Origin: SAR92 clade bacterium H455
GTDB taxonomy: Bacteria > Pseudomonadota > Gammaproteobacteria > Pseudomonadales > Porticoccaceae
Assembly: GCA_024802545.1 (NCBI GenBank)
Contig: CP103416.1
Span: 2,790,001 to 2,854,000 of the forward strand
Length of the DNA stretch: 64,000 nucleotides
Direction: 5' to 3'
In this document: in pieces, positions 19,408-28,146 of the stretch
Layout of the letters: each line of letters opens with the position of its first letter
Position numbering within the stretch: the stretch's first letter is position 1
The notes under the pieces: model-generated
Told to the model about the DNA's origin: nothing
The model's database searches: none
What the model saw: only the letters and a program-made list of their open reading frames with translations
Position numbers and translations under genes: made by a program

Positions 19408-19430
19408 GGGCCTGTTATCGCGACAGGCCC
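19408..19430 (+). terminator. Hairpin after the class II aldolase gene
   Basis: GGGCCTGT-TATCGCG-ACAGGCCC has perfect 8-bp arms, 7 bp after the aldolase stop. The outer bases GGTT/AACC extend the stem with a bulge. No T-run follows, so termination may be imperfect or rho-assisted. Confidence 0.5.
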
Positions 19431-19458
19431 TAACCGATCACCTCGACACACCCACACC

Positions 19459-19660
19459 TGTCATCTCGAACGCATGTGAGAGATCTCGAGATCCCTCGTC
19501 GCTGCGCTCTGTCGGGATGACAAATTAGTTGGGTGTAGCCTGCAGGAATGACCAATTGGTTGTATGCGTTCTGCAGGAGTGAGACCCCCCTTCGCTCCGC
19601 TCTGTCGAGATGACAGAGCGGTAATTAAAGAGACCCTTCGACTACGCTCAGGATGATCAG
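19459..19660. repeat. Inverse copy of the 64-bp palindromic repeat and related fragments
   Basis: 19459-19522 is nearly the exact reverse complement of 15759-15822, with two differences (TGTCATCTCGAACGC ... GTCGGGATGACA). Shorter related pieces follow at about 19586-19618 (cttcgctccgctctgtcgag) and 19631-19658 (cttcgactacgctcaggatg). The two full copies bracket the dioxygenase-to-aldolase run. No gene is seen in this interval. Confidence 0.75.
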
Positions 19661-19673
19661 ACCGGAGGTCTGA

Positions 19674-20816
19674 TCACTTAAGTAAATCACGAGAAATAAT
19701 CAACTTCATAATCTCATTGCTGCCCGCGTAAATACGCTGCACTCGCGCATCAGCAAAGGCGCGACAGACAGGGTATTCCCACATATAACCCCAGCCGCCA
19801 AACAGCTGCAGACATTCATCCGCAACCTTACACTGCAGATCAGTGGTCAGTAATTTGAGTTTTGAAGCCGTCACTGTATCCAATTTATCTTCAAGCAACA
19901 GCTCAGTACAGCGATCCAAAAATACCTCTGCACAGCTCACTTCTGCAGATAACTCAGCAAGTTTAAACTGTGTGTTCTGGAACGAAGCAACATTGGTCCC
20001 AAAGGCTTTACGTTCTTTGACATAGTCGACAGTGGACTGCATTACTGCCTGACACATACCGTTGGCAGTAACTGACACCGAGAGTCTCTCCTGAGGCAGA
20101 TCCTGCATCAGATAGACAAAACCACGTCCCTCTTCACCGAGCAGGTTGTCTTTGGGAATCCGCACATCCTGGAAAAATAGCTCAGAGGTATCCTGCGCTT
20201 TTAAACCCAACTTCTCGAGATTTTGACCCTTGGTAAATCCAGGCGTGCCCGCTTCAACCAAAAACAAACTAATGCCTTTAGAACCCGCATTCACGTCAGT
20301 CTTAGCCACAACAATCACCAAACCGGATTTTTGCCCATTGGTAATAAACGTCTTCGAACCATTCAAGACCCACTCATCACCATCGAGAACTGCAGTGGTT
20401 TTGGTACCCTGAAGATCTGAACCGGCACTGGGTTCTGTCATGGCAATAGCTGTAATCAATTCACCGGAAACACAGCGGGGCAAAAACCGCTGCTTCTGCT
20501 CTTCACTGCCATAGCGAACTATATAGGGAACCGCGATATCCGAGTGCAGAGTCCAGCCTAATCCGGTACAACCGGCGTGACCAATCTCTTCATTAACAAT
20601 ACAGTTGTAGCGAAAATCGACGCCAACACCGCCATACTCTTCAGGCACAGTGGGGCACAAAAAACCCTGCTCGCCGGCCTTCAACCAGATATCGTCGCTG
20701 ACCATGCCATCTTTTTCCCACTGAGCATGATGCGGCACCGCCTCAGCCTGAAGAAATTTACGCACTGTGTCGCGGAACATATCGTGGTCGGAATCATATA
20801 GGGTACGTGGAATCAT
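19674..20816 (-). CDS. Acyl-CoA dehydrogenase (long-chain/isovaleryl-like)
   Basis: The 380-residue FAD enzyme catalyses alpha,beta-desaturation of acyl-CoA esters. The signatures AIAMTEPSAGSDLQGTKTTA and QLFGGWGYMWEYPVCRAFAD are clear, and it ends RIYAGSNEIMKLIISRDLL. At the short-chain catalytic Glu position (YEGT) it has YAGS, as in long-chain and isovaleryl-type enzymes whose base lies elsewhere, so a longer or branched substrate is likely. The gene stands alone between repeats and azlD. Confidence 0.92.
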   Translation of the reverse strand: MIPRTLYDSDHDMFRDTVRKFLQAEAVPHHAQWEKDGMVSDDIWLKAGEQGFLCPTVPEEYGGVGVDFRYNCIVNEEIGHAGCTGLGWTLHSDIAVPYIVRYGSEEQKQRFLPRCVSGELITAIAMTEPSAGSDLQGTKTTAVLDGDEWVLNGSKTFITNGQKSGLVIVVAKTDVNAGSKGISLFLVEAGTPGFTKGQNLEKLGLKAQDTSELFFQDVRIPKDNLLGEEGRGFVYLMQDLPQERLSVSVTANGMCQAVMQSTVDYVKERKAFGTNVASFQNTQFKLAELSAEVSCAEVFLDRCTELLLEDKLDTVTASKLKLLTTDLQCKVADECLQLFGGWGYMWEYPVCRAFADARVQRIYAGSNEIMKLIISRDLLK

Positions 20817-20996
20817 AATCGGAGCTCTCTATTGTTTAGCGAATATCTTCAGCCGTTAACATTTCGCGGCCATCACAGCCTAATTATGATTTATTGTGCA
20901 TCGCGAAAGGGTAATTCTGCTGACAAAAGGTCGGGTTTCGGTGACCGCAGCGTTCCGAGCAAAGGCAATTGAAAAGGCAATTGATAAGCTCGAACG

Positions 20997-21323
20997 CTAA
21001 ATTAACTGGCCAACTGCAATAAAGACTAGCATGCCAGCGCCAATCGTCCAGTAAATATTGCCTGTTTTATAGGCGGCAGTTACAGCTGCCGCAGCACCCC
21101 AGAGATAGGGATTAGATAGACTTAAATCGAGCTGCTCACTGCGCACCAATAATATCGGCGCAAGAATAGCGGCCAACACTGAGGGACCGCTGTAACTGAG
21201 CAGCAAGCGTAGATTAGGCCCGAGACGAACTGGCAGTCTGCCCTCAAGAAACAGATAGCGAGTACCAAAGGTAATACCGGCGAGCAACAGAATAGTTAGC
21301 AATGTCACGATCCACCTCCCCAT
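20997..21323 (-). CDS. azlD: AzlD-family branched-chain amino acid transport subunit
   Basis: The 108-residue membrane protein has about four hydrophobic spans, including ALLSYSGPSVLAA-type sequence (here LLLSYSGPSVLAAILAPILL). It overlaps the upstream azlC-like gene by 19 bases. AzlCD pairs (YgaZH in E. coli) export branched-chain amino acids or their analogues. The pairing is the main support for the call. Confidence 0.87.
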   Translation of the reverse strand: MGRWIVTLLTILLLAGITFGTRYLFLEGRLPVRLGPNLRLLLSYSGPSVLAAILAPILLVRSEQLDLSLSNPYLWGAAAAVTAAYKTGNIYWTIGAGMLVFIAVGQLI

Positions 21324-22021
21324 TTACCGCTGAGTTTATTCACTGTATAGCCAACCATCATGGCCAGAAGGGCCGCACAGATAAGTCCCAACTCAAAATG
21401 CCACAGAGTAAAAACCACCGAGGCTGTGGCAGCGGTCAACACCGCCGCCAGGGTCGCTAGGGATTTAATACCGGGAACCACTAGGGCGATAAAGGTAGCC
21501 GCAATCGCAAAATCCAAGCCTAAATCAGTTAGATCAGGGAGCGAGGCACCTGCAACAATGCCGACGAAGGTCCACAGATTCCAGGCCAAATAAAAACTGC
21601 CGCCGGCAGCCAAGCCATAATAGAGGCGCAATTTTCCGAGATAGGCACGGCGGTGACCCGACAAAGCGAACAATTCATCGGTAAGCAGAAAGCCAAGACT
21701 TAGGCGCCAGCGCAGAGGCTGAGGACTGAGGCGCTCGCGCAGAGACAGGCCGTAGAGAAAGTGCCGGGAACTGATAATAAAGGCTGTAAACAACACAGTG
21801 AGCAGCGAACTGTTATCGGCGATTAATTCCACAGTGACAATCTGAACCGCACCGCCAAATATAACCCCTGAAAACATCTGCGCCTCAAGCCAGCTAAAAC
21901 CCCGCTGCACAGCCAGAGAGCCAAATAATATGCCCCAGGGCAGCACCGCCAGACTTAGGGGCAGCATATCCATCACCCCTCGCAGGGTGGCAATTTTTAG
22001 GGCTCGCTTTATAGTGCTCAT
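21305..22021 (-). CDS. azlC: AzlC-family branched-chain amino acid exporter subunit
   Basis: The 238-residue inner-membrane protein contains the AzlC signature region LSLAVLPWGILFGSLAVQRG, then MFSGVIFGGAVQIVTVELIA and SSRHFLYGLSL. The HFLYG and FLLTDELFAL segments match YgaZ/AzlC. It overlaps azlD, forming the two-component exporter. The operon stands alone. The plus-strand frames inside it are shadows. Confidence 0.92.
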   Translation of the reverse strand: MSTIKRALKIATLRGVMDMLPLSLAVLPWGILFGSLAVQRGFSWLEAQMFSGVIFGGAVQIVTVELIADNSSLLTVLFTAFIISSRHFLYGLSLRERLSPQPLRWRLSLGFLLTDELFALSGHRRAYLGKLRLYYGLAAGGSFYLAWNLWTFVGIVAGASLPDLTDLGLDFAIAATFIALVVPGIKSLATLAAVLTAATASVVFTLWHFELGLICAALLAMMVGYTVNKLSGKWGGGS

Positions 22022-22096
22022 GATCTATTCACTGGTTGGCTAGAGTTGAAAACAACAATATCAATTTCTTACATTAGCCCAACATACAGGCACCTG

Positions 22097-22813
22097 TTAC
22101 AAAAACTTACGCAGCAACCAGTGAGGCATTAAATCGGCCACAAAGGCTATATAGCGCCAGCGTTTGGTGATAAAGATATGGTTTTTCTTTTTCAATAAAC
22201 CAGTAACCATCTGGGCAACGCCCTTTTCCACTGGTGCCATCCACAGGGGATTACCATGCACCATCGGTGTTTTTACAAAGCCAGGTTCAATGGTTGTAAC
22301 GATTATCGGTAGCCCGCTTCGAATCGCGCGCTGACGCATACCGGCGAGATAGTTTGAAACAAAGGCTTTGGTGGCGTGATAGGTGACAGTCTTGGCACCA
22401 AAAATATGGGCGGCCATCGAGGAGATACCAGCCAAATGCCCTGCACCGCGCTGGGTAAAGTGTTCCATTGCAACAATCGTCAGCGCCGCAAAACCGCGGA
22501 CATTCACATCGATCATTTCCCGCTCAGCGGCCCATTCAAGTTTATGCTCAAACAGGCCGACACCGGAACTTAAAACGATAAGCTCCACATCCCCCATGCG
22601 GGCAATCAAACCTTCTAATTCTGTCTGGGACTGTTCCGCGTTAGTCACATCTGTAGTTTGAACAAAATGACTGCCCGGAAGTTTCTCTACCAACTCATTG
22701 AGCAGCGCTTCGCGGCGACCCATCACACCCAACTGATAACCTTTATCTGCCAGCTGAATTGCCAACTCCCAACCTAGCCCGGAACTGGCGCCAACGATAA
22801 CTGCCTGCTTCAT
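22097..22813 (-). CDS. Short-chain dehydrogenase/reductase
   Basis: The 238 residues have the N-terminal cofactor motif IVGASSGLGWELAIQLADKG with RR after the second strand (MGRREALL), suggesting NADP(H). The catalytic Ser lies in GISSMAAHIF and the Tyr/Lys pair in TYHATKAFVSNYLA. The C-terminal FVADLMPHWLLRKFL may associate with membrane. The substrate is unknown. It stands apart from its same-strand neighbours. Confidence 0.9.
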   Translation of the reverse strand: MKQAVIVGASSGLGWELAIQLADKGYQLGVMGRREALLNELVEKLPGSHFVQTTDVTNAEQSQTELEGLIARMGDVELIVLSSGVGLFEHKLEWAAEREMIDVNVRGFAALTIVAMEHFTQRGAGHLAGISSMAAHIFGAKTVTYHATKAFVSNYLAGMRQRAIRSGLPIIVTTIEPGFVKTPMVHGNPLWMAPVEKGVAQMVTGLLKKKNHIFITKRWRYIAFVADLMPHWLLRKFL

Positions 22814-22949
22814 ATGTCTCCCCTACCGCCATTTGTTAAGCGGCTATTATTGTTATGTGAGCTTACCGTTGAACGCGGAATAGCTCTCTGGATAGAGTCT
22901 GTGCTACTAGAGAACAACGCAGTGTAACCAAATAGTCTCAGACTGGCGC

Positions 22950-23618
22950 TCAAAAAATCGGTTTTTTAACCAGTTGGGAACCGTTACATCGAGTAATAAG
23001 ATATTCGACCCGACCATCTGACATAAGACGGCTCTTATTGATTTCGAAGTAGTCGAGATAGCCTTTAAGATCGCGCTGTGAGTGGGGATAGACTGGCCGC
23101 TGTTCGTCGCTGCGTGGGCACTGAGTCAAGGTGTCGTTTGCCATCAAACCATAACAAGAGTTGGGTAGCTGGCAGCGAGAGTTGAGGGACCCGAGACCAA
23201 AGCCTCGAGTGTGCTCGGCGACATAGGGCTGCAACGCCTCGATAAAAGCCTTGATCAGGGTGCCGTCGAGATAGTTAAAAAAATCCCAGAACAAACAAAT
23301 ATCAATAATGCAATTGTCAGGGATATTAAGTGCCTGGCGGAAAAGGGACACTAGCTCTTGGTGACTGATGTCTTCACTGATCTCAGTGACAAAAGCTTCT
23401 GAGTAGAGGTCAAAAAAGAATAATTTACTTTTGAACTGGCTGAAAAAATTCACGGTGGCTGCCATAGCCATACCCACATCGAGAACAACTAAATGCTTGT
23501 CAGCATGGACTGAATCGAGGGCCGCAGCAACAAGATTACTGTGCAACGTTGTGCACAGGGCATAGTCCTGAGAACTGGCAGATAGTGCCGTGATATTTTC
23601 AACCCGCGACCTAAACAC
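22950..23618 (-). CDS. Unrecognised protein, possibly methyltransferase-like
   Basis: The 222-residue protein has a possible Rossmann start (LVVLDVGMAMAATVNFFSQF), then FFFDLYSEAFVTEI and LFWDFFNYLDGTLIKAFIEA. The glycine-poor loop and acidic strand ends are only loosely like an S-adenosylmethionine fold, so I do not claim the activity. It lies 17 bp downstream of the bactofilin gene on the same strand and is likely co-transcribed with it, which hints at a cell-envelope or polarity role. Confidence 0.65.
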   Translation of the reverse strand: MFRSRVENITALSASSQDYALCTTLHSNLVAAALDSVHADKHLVVLDVGMAMAATVNFFSQFKSKLFFFDLYSEAFVTEISEDISHQELVSLFRQALNIPDNCIIDICLFWDFFNYLDGTLIKAFIEALQPYVAEHTRGFGLGSLNSRCQLPNSCYGLMANDTLTQCPRSDEQRPVYPHSQRDLKGYLDYFEINKSRLMSDGRVEYLITRCNGSQLVKKPIF

Positions 23619-23635
23619 TGTTGGCTAATCGTCGC

Positions 23636-24139
23636 TTAGGAAACGTTGGATTTTTCGGAGGTTGCAGCACCTGGAAATAGATCTGCTTTAGCGCTGGGAA
23701 CAGCCTTGATGCCGGGCTGCTCTTCTGGGTCCATCTCAATGCTACCTTTAAATTTGGCACCATCCTCTAAGTTGACCCGCGGCGCATCTATATTGCCAAG
23801 CACATCACCGGATTTTGAAATAATAACTTTTTCGCCAGCGGAAATATCACCTTCAACCTTACCTTCAATACGCACAATTTTTGCGCTGATATTGGCTTTC
23901 AGCTGACCTGCCTCACCTACTGTAATTTCATGCCCAGTGGCAGTAATGGTGCCAGACACTTTTCCTTCGACAACTAAATCTTCAGCGCTGGTAATGTTTC
24001 CGTCTATAACAACTGTTGGACCAATCATAGTTTTACCTCCAATAGATACCGAAGCTCGCTTGAGGGTTTCACTTGAGCCACGAGATGGTTTATTAAGTGC
24101 AGAACGAGTTGTGTCACTGTCTTTTTTAAAATTAAACAT
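23636..24139 (-). CDS. Bactofilin (polymer-forming cytoskeletal protein)
   Basis: The 167 residues start at ATG 24139, which has GGAAG 5 bases upstream. A TTG four codons earlier is less likely. The centre is a bactofilin beta-helix with repeats such as VIDGNITSAEDLVVEGKVSG and ISAGEKVIISKSGDVLGNI, flanked by a Ser/Lys-rich N-terminus and an acidic, Pro-rich tail. Bactofilins polymerise without nucleotide at the inner membrane and organise peptidoglycan or polar proteins. No M23 peptidase neighbour, often paired with bactofilins, is present here. Confidence 0.92.
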   Translation of the reverse strand: MFNFKKDSDTTRSALNKPSRGSSETLKRASVSIGGKTMIGPTVVIDGNITSAEDLVVEGKVSGTITATGHEITVGEAGQLKANISAKIVRIEGKVEGDISAGEKVIISKSGDVLGNIDAPRVNLEDGAKFKGSIEMDPEEQPGIKAVPSAKADLFPGAATSEKSNVS

Positions 24140-24254
24140 CGAAACTTCCAATCTATAATTTTATACGGTGCGTTATGCTACCAACTTAATATCAATACAG
24201 CCAGCATAAACACCCACATTTATTTGACAGGCCGCACAGAACCTGGCCTCTGAT

Positions 24255-26201
24255 CTAGCTACTGAGCTGCTCAACCTGCTGCTGAATATCAAACCACTGC
24301 TCTTCACTTTCGGATATCGACTTTTTAATCTCAGCCTGTAGGTCAAGCTGGTCCTTTAAAACTTGCTTGTTAATCTCCTGATATAAATCAGTATCAGCCA
24401 GACGCAGCTCTATCTCTTTTAGCTGCCCCTGAAACTTTTCAATTTTCTTCTCCAGCTGTGAGGATTTTTTGGTTAGGGGCGCAAGGTTTTTACGCACATC
24501 AGCAGACTGCTGTCGCTGGAGTTTTTTTTCGGCGGCACTGAGAACTTCGATCGGAGCAACGGGTTCGATAATGTCTTTAATTATTGGAACAGCTTGATCG
24601 ACATTTTTTTGACCCGAACCTGTGGGCACACGGTTAAAGTTTTTGAGCCATTGCTGATAATCTTTTAGGTCACCCTCAAATTCCTTAACGGTGCCATCTG
24701 CAACCAAATAAAACTCATCAACAGTATTGCGCAGTAGATGTCGATCGTGAGAAATCACCACCAGGGCACCTTCATAACTCTGCAGTGCAAGAGTCAAGGC
24801 ATGACGCATTTCCAAATCCAAATGGTTGGTGGGCTCATCGAGTAACAATAGATTGGGCTTTTGCCAAACAATTAGGGCCAGGGCAACGCGCGCTTTTTCA
24901 CCACCGGAAAATGCCTTAATCGGTTCCAATGCTTTGTCACCATGAAAATCAAATCCACCGAGAAAATTTCGCAACTCTTGATCTGTAGATTTTGGACTGA
25001 TGCGCTGGAGATGTAAGAATGCGCTGGCCTGCAAGTCTAAAACTTCTAACTGATGCTGTGCGAAATAACCAATCTTTACATTTTCACCATAAACTCTTTC
25101 GCCACTAAGCAGATCTAGGTCGCCGGTTAAACTGGCTATCAAGGTAGATTTACCGGCGCCATTTGGCCCCAACAATCCGATGCGTGTTCCAGGATGAAGA
25201 TCAAAATTAACATGGGACAAAATAGTTTGGCCGTCGTAACCCAAATCTCCCTGACTTATATTAGCCAGTGCACTGTGGGCTTTTTTGCCCTGGGAAAAAC
25301 TAAAGTAGAACGGTGAATCGATATGCGCCGGCGCAATATCTTCCATACGCGCTAATTCTTTTACTCGACTCTGAGCCTGTTTGGCTTTTGATGCCTTGGC
25401 TTTAAAACGAGTAATAAATTCTTCAACTTCTTTGCGGCGTTTTTGTTGTTTTTCAAAACTCGCCTGTTGCAATGCTAAACGTTCACCACGGACACGTTCA
25501 AAGGTTGAATAATTGCCCTTGTAGGCATTGGTTTTGCAATGTTCCACATGAACAATACGGTCCACAACATTATCAATAAAATCGCGATCATGTGAAATAA
25601 TTAACAGTGTTCCGGTATAGCTTTTTAACCACTGCTCTAACCAGAGCGTGGCATCCAAATCCAGGTGATTGGTTGGCTCATCGAGCAACATCAGATCCGA
25701 CGGGCTCATTAAGGCCTGAGCCAGATTTAAACGAATGCGCCAGCCGCCTGAAAAACTGTTAACTGGGCGGTCGAGCTCTGACTGGGCAAATCCCAAACCA
25801 TGCAACAACTGCTCGGCACGATAATGGGCATCAAAGCCATTGGCGTTATCTAACTTTTCATATTCGAGGGCCAGGCGATCGTGATTTTCATCGGCTAAGG
25901 CTTTTTCGATAGCGCGCTCAATCTTGCGAATCTGCGGATCGCCATCGAGGACAAAGTCCACAACACTGCTTTCGGAGTTGGCCAATTCCTGCGCCATATG
26001 GGCAACACGCCAGTCTTGGGGAATAAATAACTCACCGGCGTCGGCGCTAATTTTTCCCATCAGCAATTTGAATAGGCTCGACTTGCCGCTGCCATTGGCA
26101 CCGATAATACCTATATGTTGGCCCGGGTGGACGACGAGTTCAGCGTCTTGCAGCAATACTTTAGTGCCGCGACGCAGCTCGATGTCAGTTAATGTAATCA
26201 T
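24255..26201 (-). CDS. yheS: ABC-F ATPase, YheS type
   Basis: The 648-residue soluble protein has two ATPase domains. The first has the P-loop GIIGANGSGKSSLFKLL, signature FSGGWRIRLNLAQAL and Walker B LMLLDEPTNHLDLD. A charged linker with RFKAKASKAKQAQSRVKEL follows. The second has GLLGPNGAGKSTLIASL, FSGGEKARVALALIVWQ and LLLLDEPTNHLDLE. A C-terminal coiled coil ends the chain. Length and linker match E. coli YheS, which acts on ribosomes stalled by particular nascent chains. It is not a transporter. Confidence 0.93.
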   Translation of the reverse strand: MITLTDIELRRGTKVLLQDAELVVHPGQHIGIIGANGSGKSSLFKLLMGKISADAGELFIPQDWRVAHMAQELANSESSVVDFVLDGDPQIRKIERAIEKALADENHDRLALEYEKLDNANGFDAHYRAEQLLHGLGFAQSELDRPVNSFSGGWRIRLNLAQALMSPSDLMLLDEPTNHLDLDATLWLEQWLKSYTGTLLIISHDRDFIDNVVDRIVHVEHCKTNAYKGNYSTFERVRGERLALQQASFEKQQKRRKEVEEFITRFKAKASKAKQAQSRVKELARMEDIAPAHIDSPFYFSFSQGKKAHSALANISQGDLGYDGQTILSHVNFDLHPGTRIGLLGPNGAGKSTLIASLTGDLDLLSGERVYGENVKIGYFAQHQLEVLDLQASAFLHLQRISPKSTDQELRNFLGGFDFHGDKALEPIKAFSGGEKARVALALIVWQKPNLLLLDEPTNHLDLEMRHALTLALQSYEGALVVISHDRHLLRNTVDEFYLVADGTVKEFEGDLKDYQQWLKNFNRVPTGSGQKNVDQAVPIIKDIIEPVAPIEVLSAAEKKLQRQQSADVRKNLAPLTKKSSQLEKKIEKFQGQLKEIELRLADTDLYQEINKQVLKDQLDLQAEIKKSISESEEQWFDIQQQVEQLSS

Positions 26202-26222
26202 ATTGAGGTTATTACCAGTAAA

Positions 26223-28052
26223 TTATTCAAGACCGAGGAAGCCACCGGACTGGTGACTCCAGAGATTGGCGTAAAGGCCATTGGCGGCAAGCAGTTCTTG
26301 GTGGGTGCCCTGCTCAACAATCACCCCCTGATCAAACACAATAAGCTTGTCCATAGCGGCAATAGTGGAGAGGCGGTGAGCAATGGCAATCACCGTTTTG
26401 CCCTCCATCAGTTGATTGAGGCTCTGCTGAATAGTCGCCTCAACTTCAGAATCCAGTGCCGAAGTGGCCTCATCGAGTACCAGTATGGGTGCATCTTTTA
26501 ATAGCACTCGGGCAATAGCAATGCGCTGACGCTGACCACCAGAGAGAGTAACGCCCCGCTCTCCCACATGGGCATCGTAGCCATGGCGGCCGGTGTTATC
26601 GCGCAGGCTGAGAATAAATTCATGAGCCTGGGCGCGCTTGGCTGCTTCAATCATCTGCTCTTCGCTGGCGTCCGGGCGACCAAACATAATATTTTCCCGC
26701 ACTGATCTATGGAGCAGCGAGGTGTCCTGAGTAACCATGGCAATATTGGCGCGCAGACTATCTTGGGAGACATTGCGCAGCTCCTGCTGATCAATCGTCA
26801 GGTTACCGCTCTGGATATCAAAGAATCTTAGCAGCAGATTAACCAGGCTCGACTTACCGGCTCCACTACGACCGACAATACCAACTTTCTCACCCCCGGA
26901 AATGGTCAGATTGAGATTATCAAAGACCACTTCGTCATTGTTATAGGCGAAATTTACATCCTTAAATTGAATCTCTCCCTGGCCGATCTCTAGCTCCGAG
27001 ACCGAGTCTGAATCGGTAATAGTCTGGGGAATCGAGATAGTATTAATGCCATCTTGAACCGTGCCTATATTTTCAAACAGGCTGCTGATCTCCCACATAA
27101 TCCAGTGCGACATGCCGGTCAAACGAATCGCCATACTCATCACAATGGCAATGGCGCCAGGGGTGATGGCACCGTTGACCCAGAGGTAGATACCCAGCGC
27201 CGCCGTGCTGAACACCAAACACATGTTCAACGTCCACAGCGTGATATTGAGTTTGGTCACCAAGCGCATCTGTGGATGCACAGTATCGAGAAACTCGCTC
27301 ATGCCCTCTTTCACATAAGCGGACTCCCGAGAACTATGAGAAAACAGCTTCAGTGTGATTATGTTGGTGTAACTATCAACAATACGACCGGTCATCATCG
27401 AGCGGGCATCGGCCTGCAGTGTGGCGATATTTTTCATTCGCGGCACAAAGTGCCGTTGCACGGCGATATAAATCAGCAGCCAAATTAACAGCGGAACAAC
27501 TAGGCGTGGATCAGCATTGGCCACTAGAAATAGTGTGGTCACCACATAGATAATCACAAACAGAATAACATCGAGCAACTTCATTACTGTGTCGCGCACA
27601 GCGAGAGAGGTCTGCATCACCTTGGTGGCAATACGTCCGCTAAATTCGTTCTGAAAAAAACCATAGCTCTGATTTAACAGATAGCGGTGAGCTTGCCAGC
27701 GCACCGACATGGGCAGGTTACCCATGAGCGTCTGATGTACCACCAGAGAACGCCCTGCGTTGGCCAGAGGAATGACCACCAACATAAACACCGACATAGC
27801 CAACAGGGTCTGCCAGGTTTCGGCAAAAAACGTTTCCGGATCACTAGTGGCCAGCCAATCCACAACCTGACCCAGAATGCCAATTAACATGGCCTCAGAA
27901 ATGGCAGTAATAGCAGTCAATACCGCCATCAGTATCAGCCAGCGTTCCATACCGCGCACATGGTGGCGGCAGAATTGATAGATTCCGCGGGGCGGTTGCT
28001 CAGGGGTAACACCCGGAAATGGGTCGACCAGACGTTCAAAAAAACCGAACAT
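26223..28052 (-). CDS. ABC exporter, fused membrane and ATPase domains
   Basis: The 609 residues have a six-helix membrane domain (about residues 35-330) and an ATPase domain with GIVGRSGAGKSSLVNLLLRF, a signature VTLSGGQRQRIAIARVLL and ILVLDEATSALDSE. This is a homodimeric type IV exporter of lipid or multidrug type. It is not clearly MsbA because the usual lpxK partner is missing. It lies 21 bp upstream of yheS on the same strand, so co-transcription is likely. Confidence 0.9.
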   Translation of the reverse strand: MFGFFERLVDPFPGVTPEQPPRGIYQFCRHHVRGMERWLILMAVLTAITAISEAMLIGILGQVVDWLATSDPETFFAETWQTLLAMSVFMLVVIPLANAGRSLVVHQTLMGNLPMSVRWQAHRYLLNQSYGFFQNEFSGRIATKVMQTSLAVRDTVMKLLDVILFVIIYVVTTLFLVANADPRLVVPLLIWLLIYIAVQRHFVPRMKNIATLQADARSMMTGRIVDSYTNIITLKLFSHSSRESAYVKEGMSEFLDTVHPQMRLVTKLNITLWTLNMCLVFSTAALGIYLWVNGAITPGAIAIVMSMAIRLTGMSHWIMWEISSLFENIGTVQDGINTISIPQTITDSDSVSELEIGQGEIQFKDVNFAYNNDEVVFDNLNLTISGGEKVGIVGRSGAGKSSLVNLLLRFFDIQSGNLTIDQQELRNVSQDSLRANIAMVTQDTSLLHRSVRENIMFGRPDASEEQMIEAAKRAQAHEFILSLRDNTGRHGYDAHVGERGVTLSGGQRQRIAIARVLLKDAPILVLDEATSALDSEVEATIQQSLNQLMEGKTVIAIAHRLSTIAAMDKLIVFDQGVIVEQGTHQELLAANGLYANLWSHQSGGFLGLE

Positions 28053-28146
28053 TTAGGATCCTATGTTAAAGCGCTAGAGTTCATACTCGTCAGACGAACT
28101 TGGGGCGGGCATAATAACAATTTCCAGAGCCGGTCAGGAGAAACAA

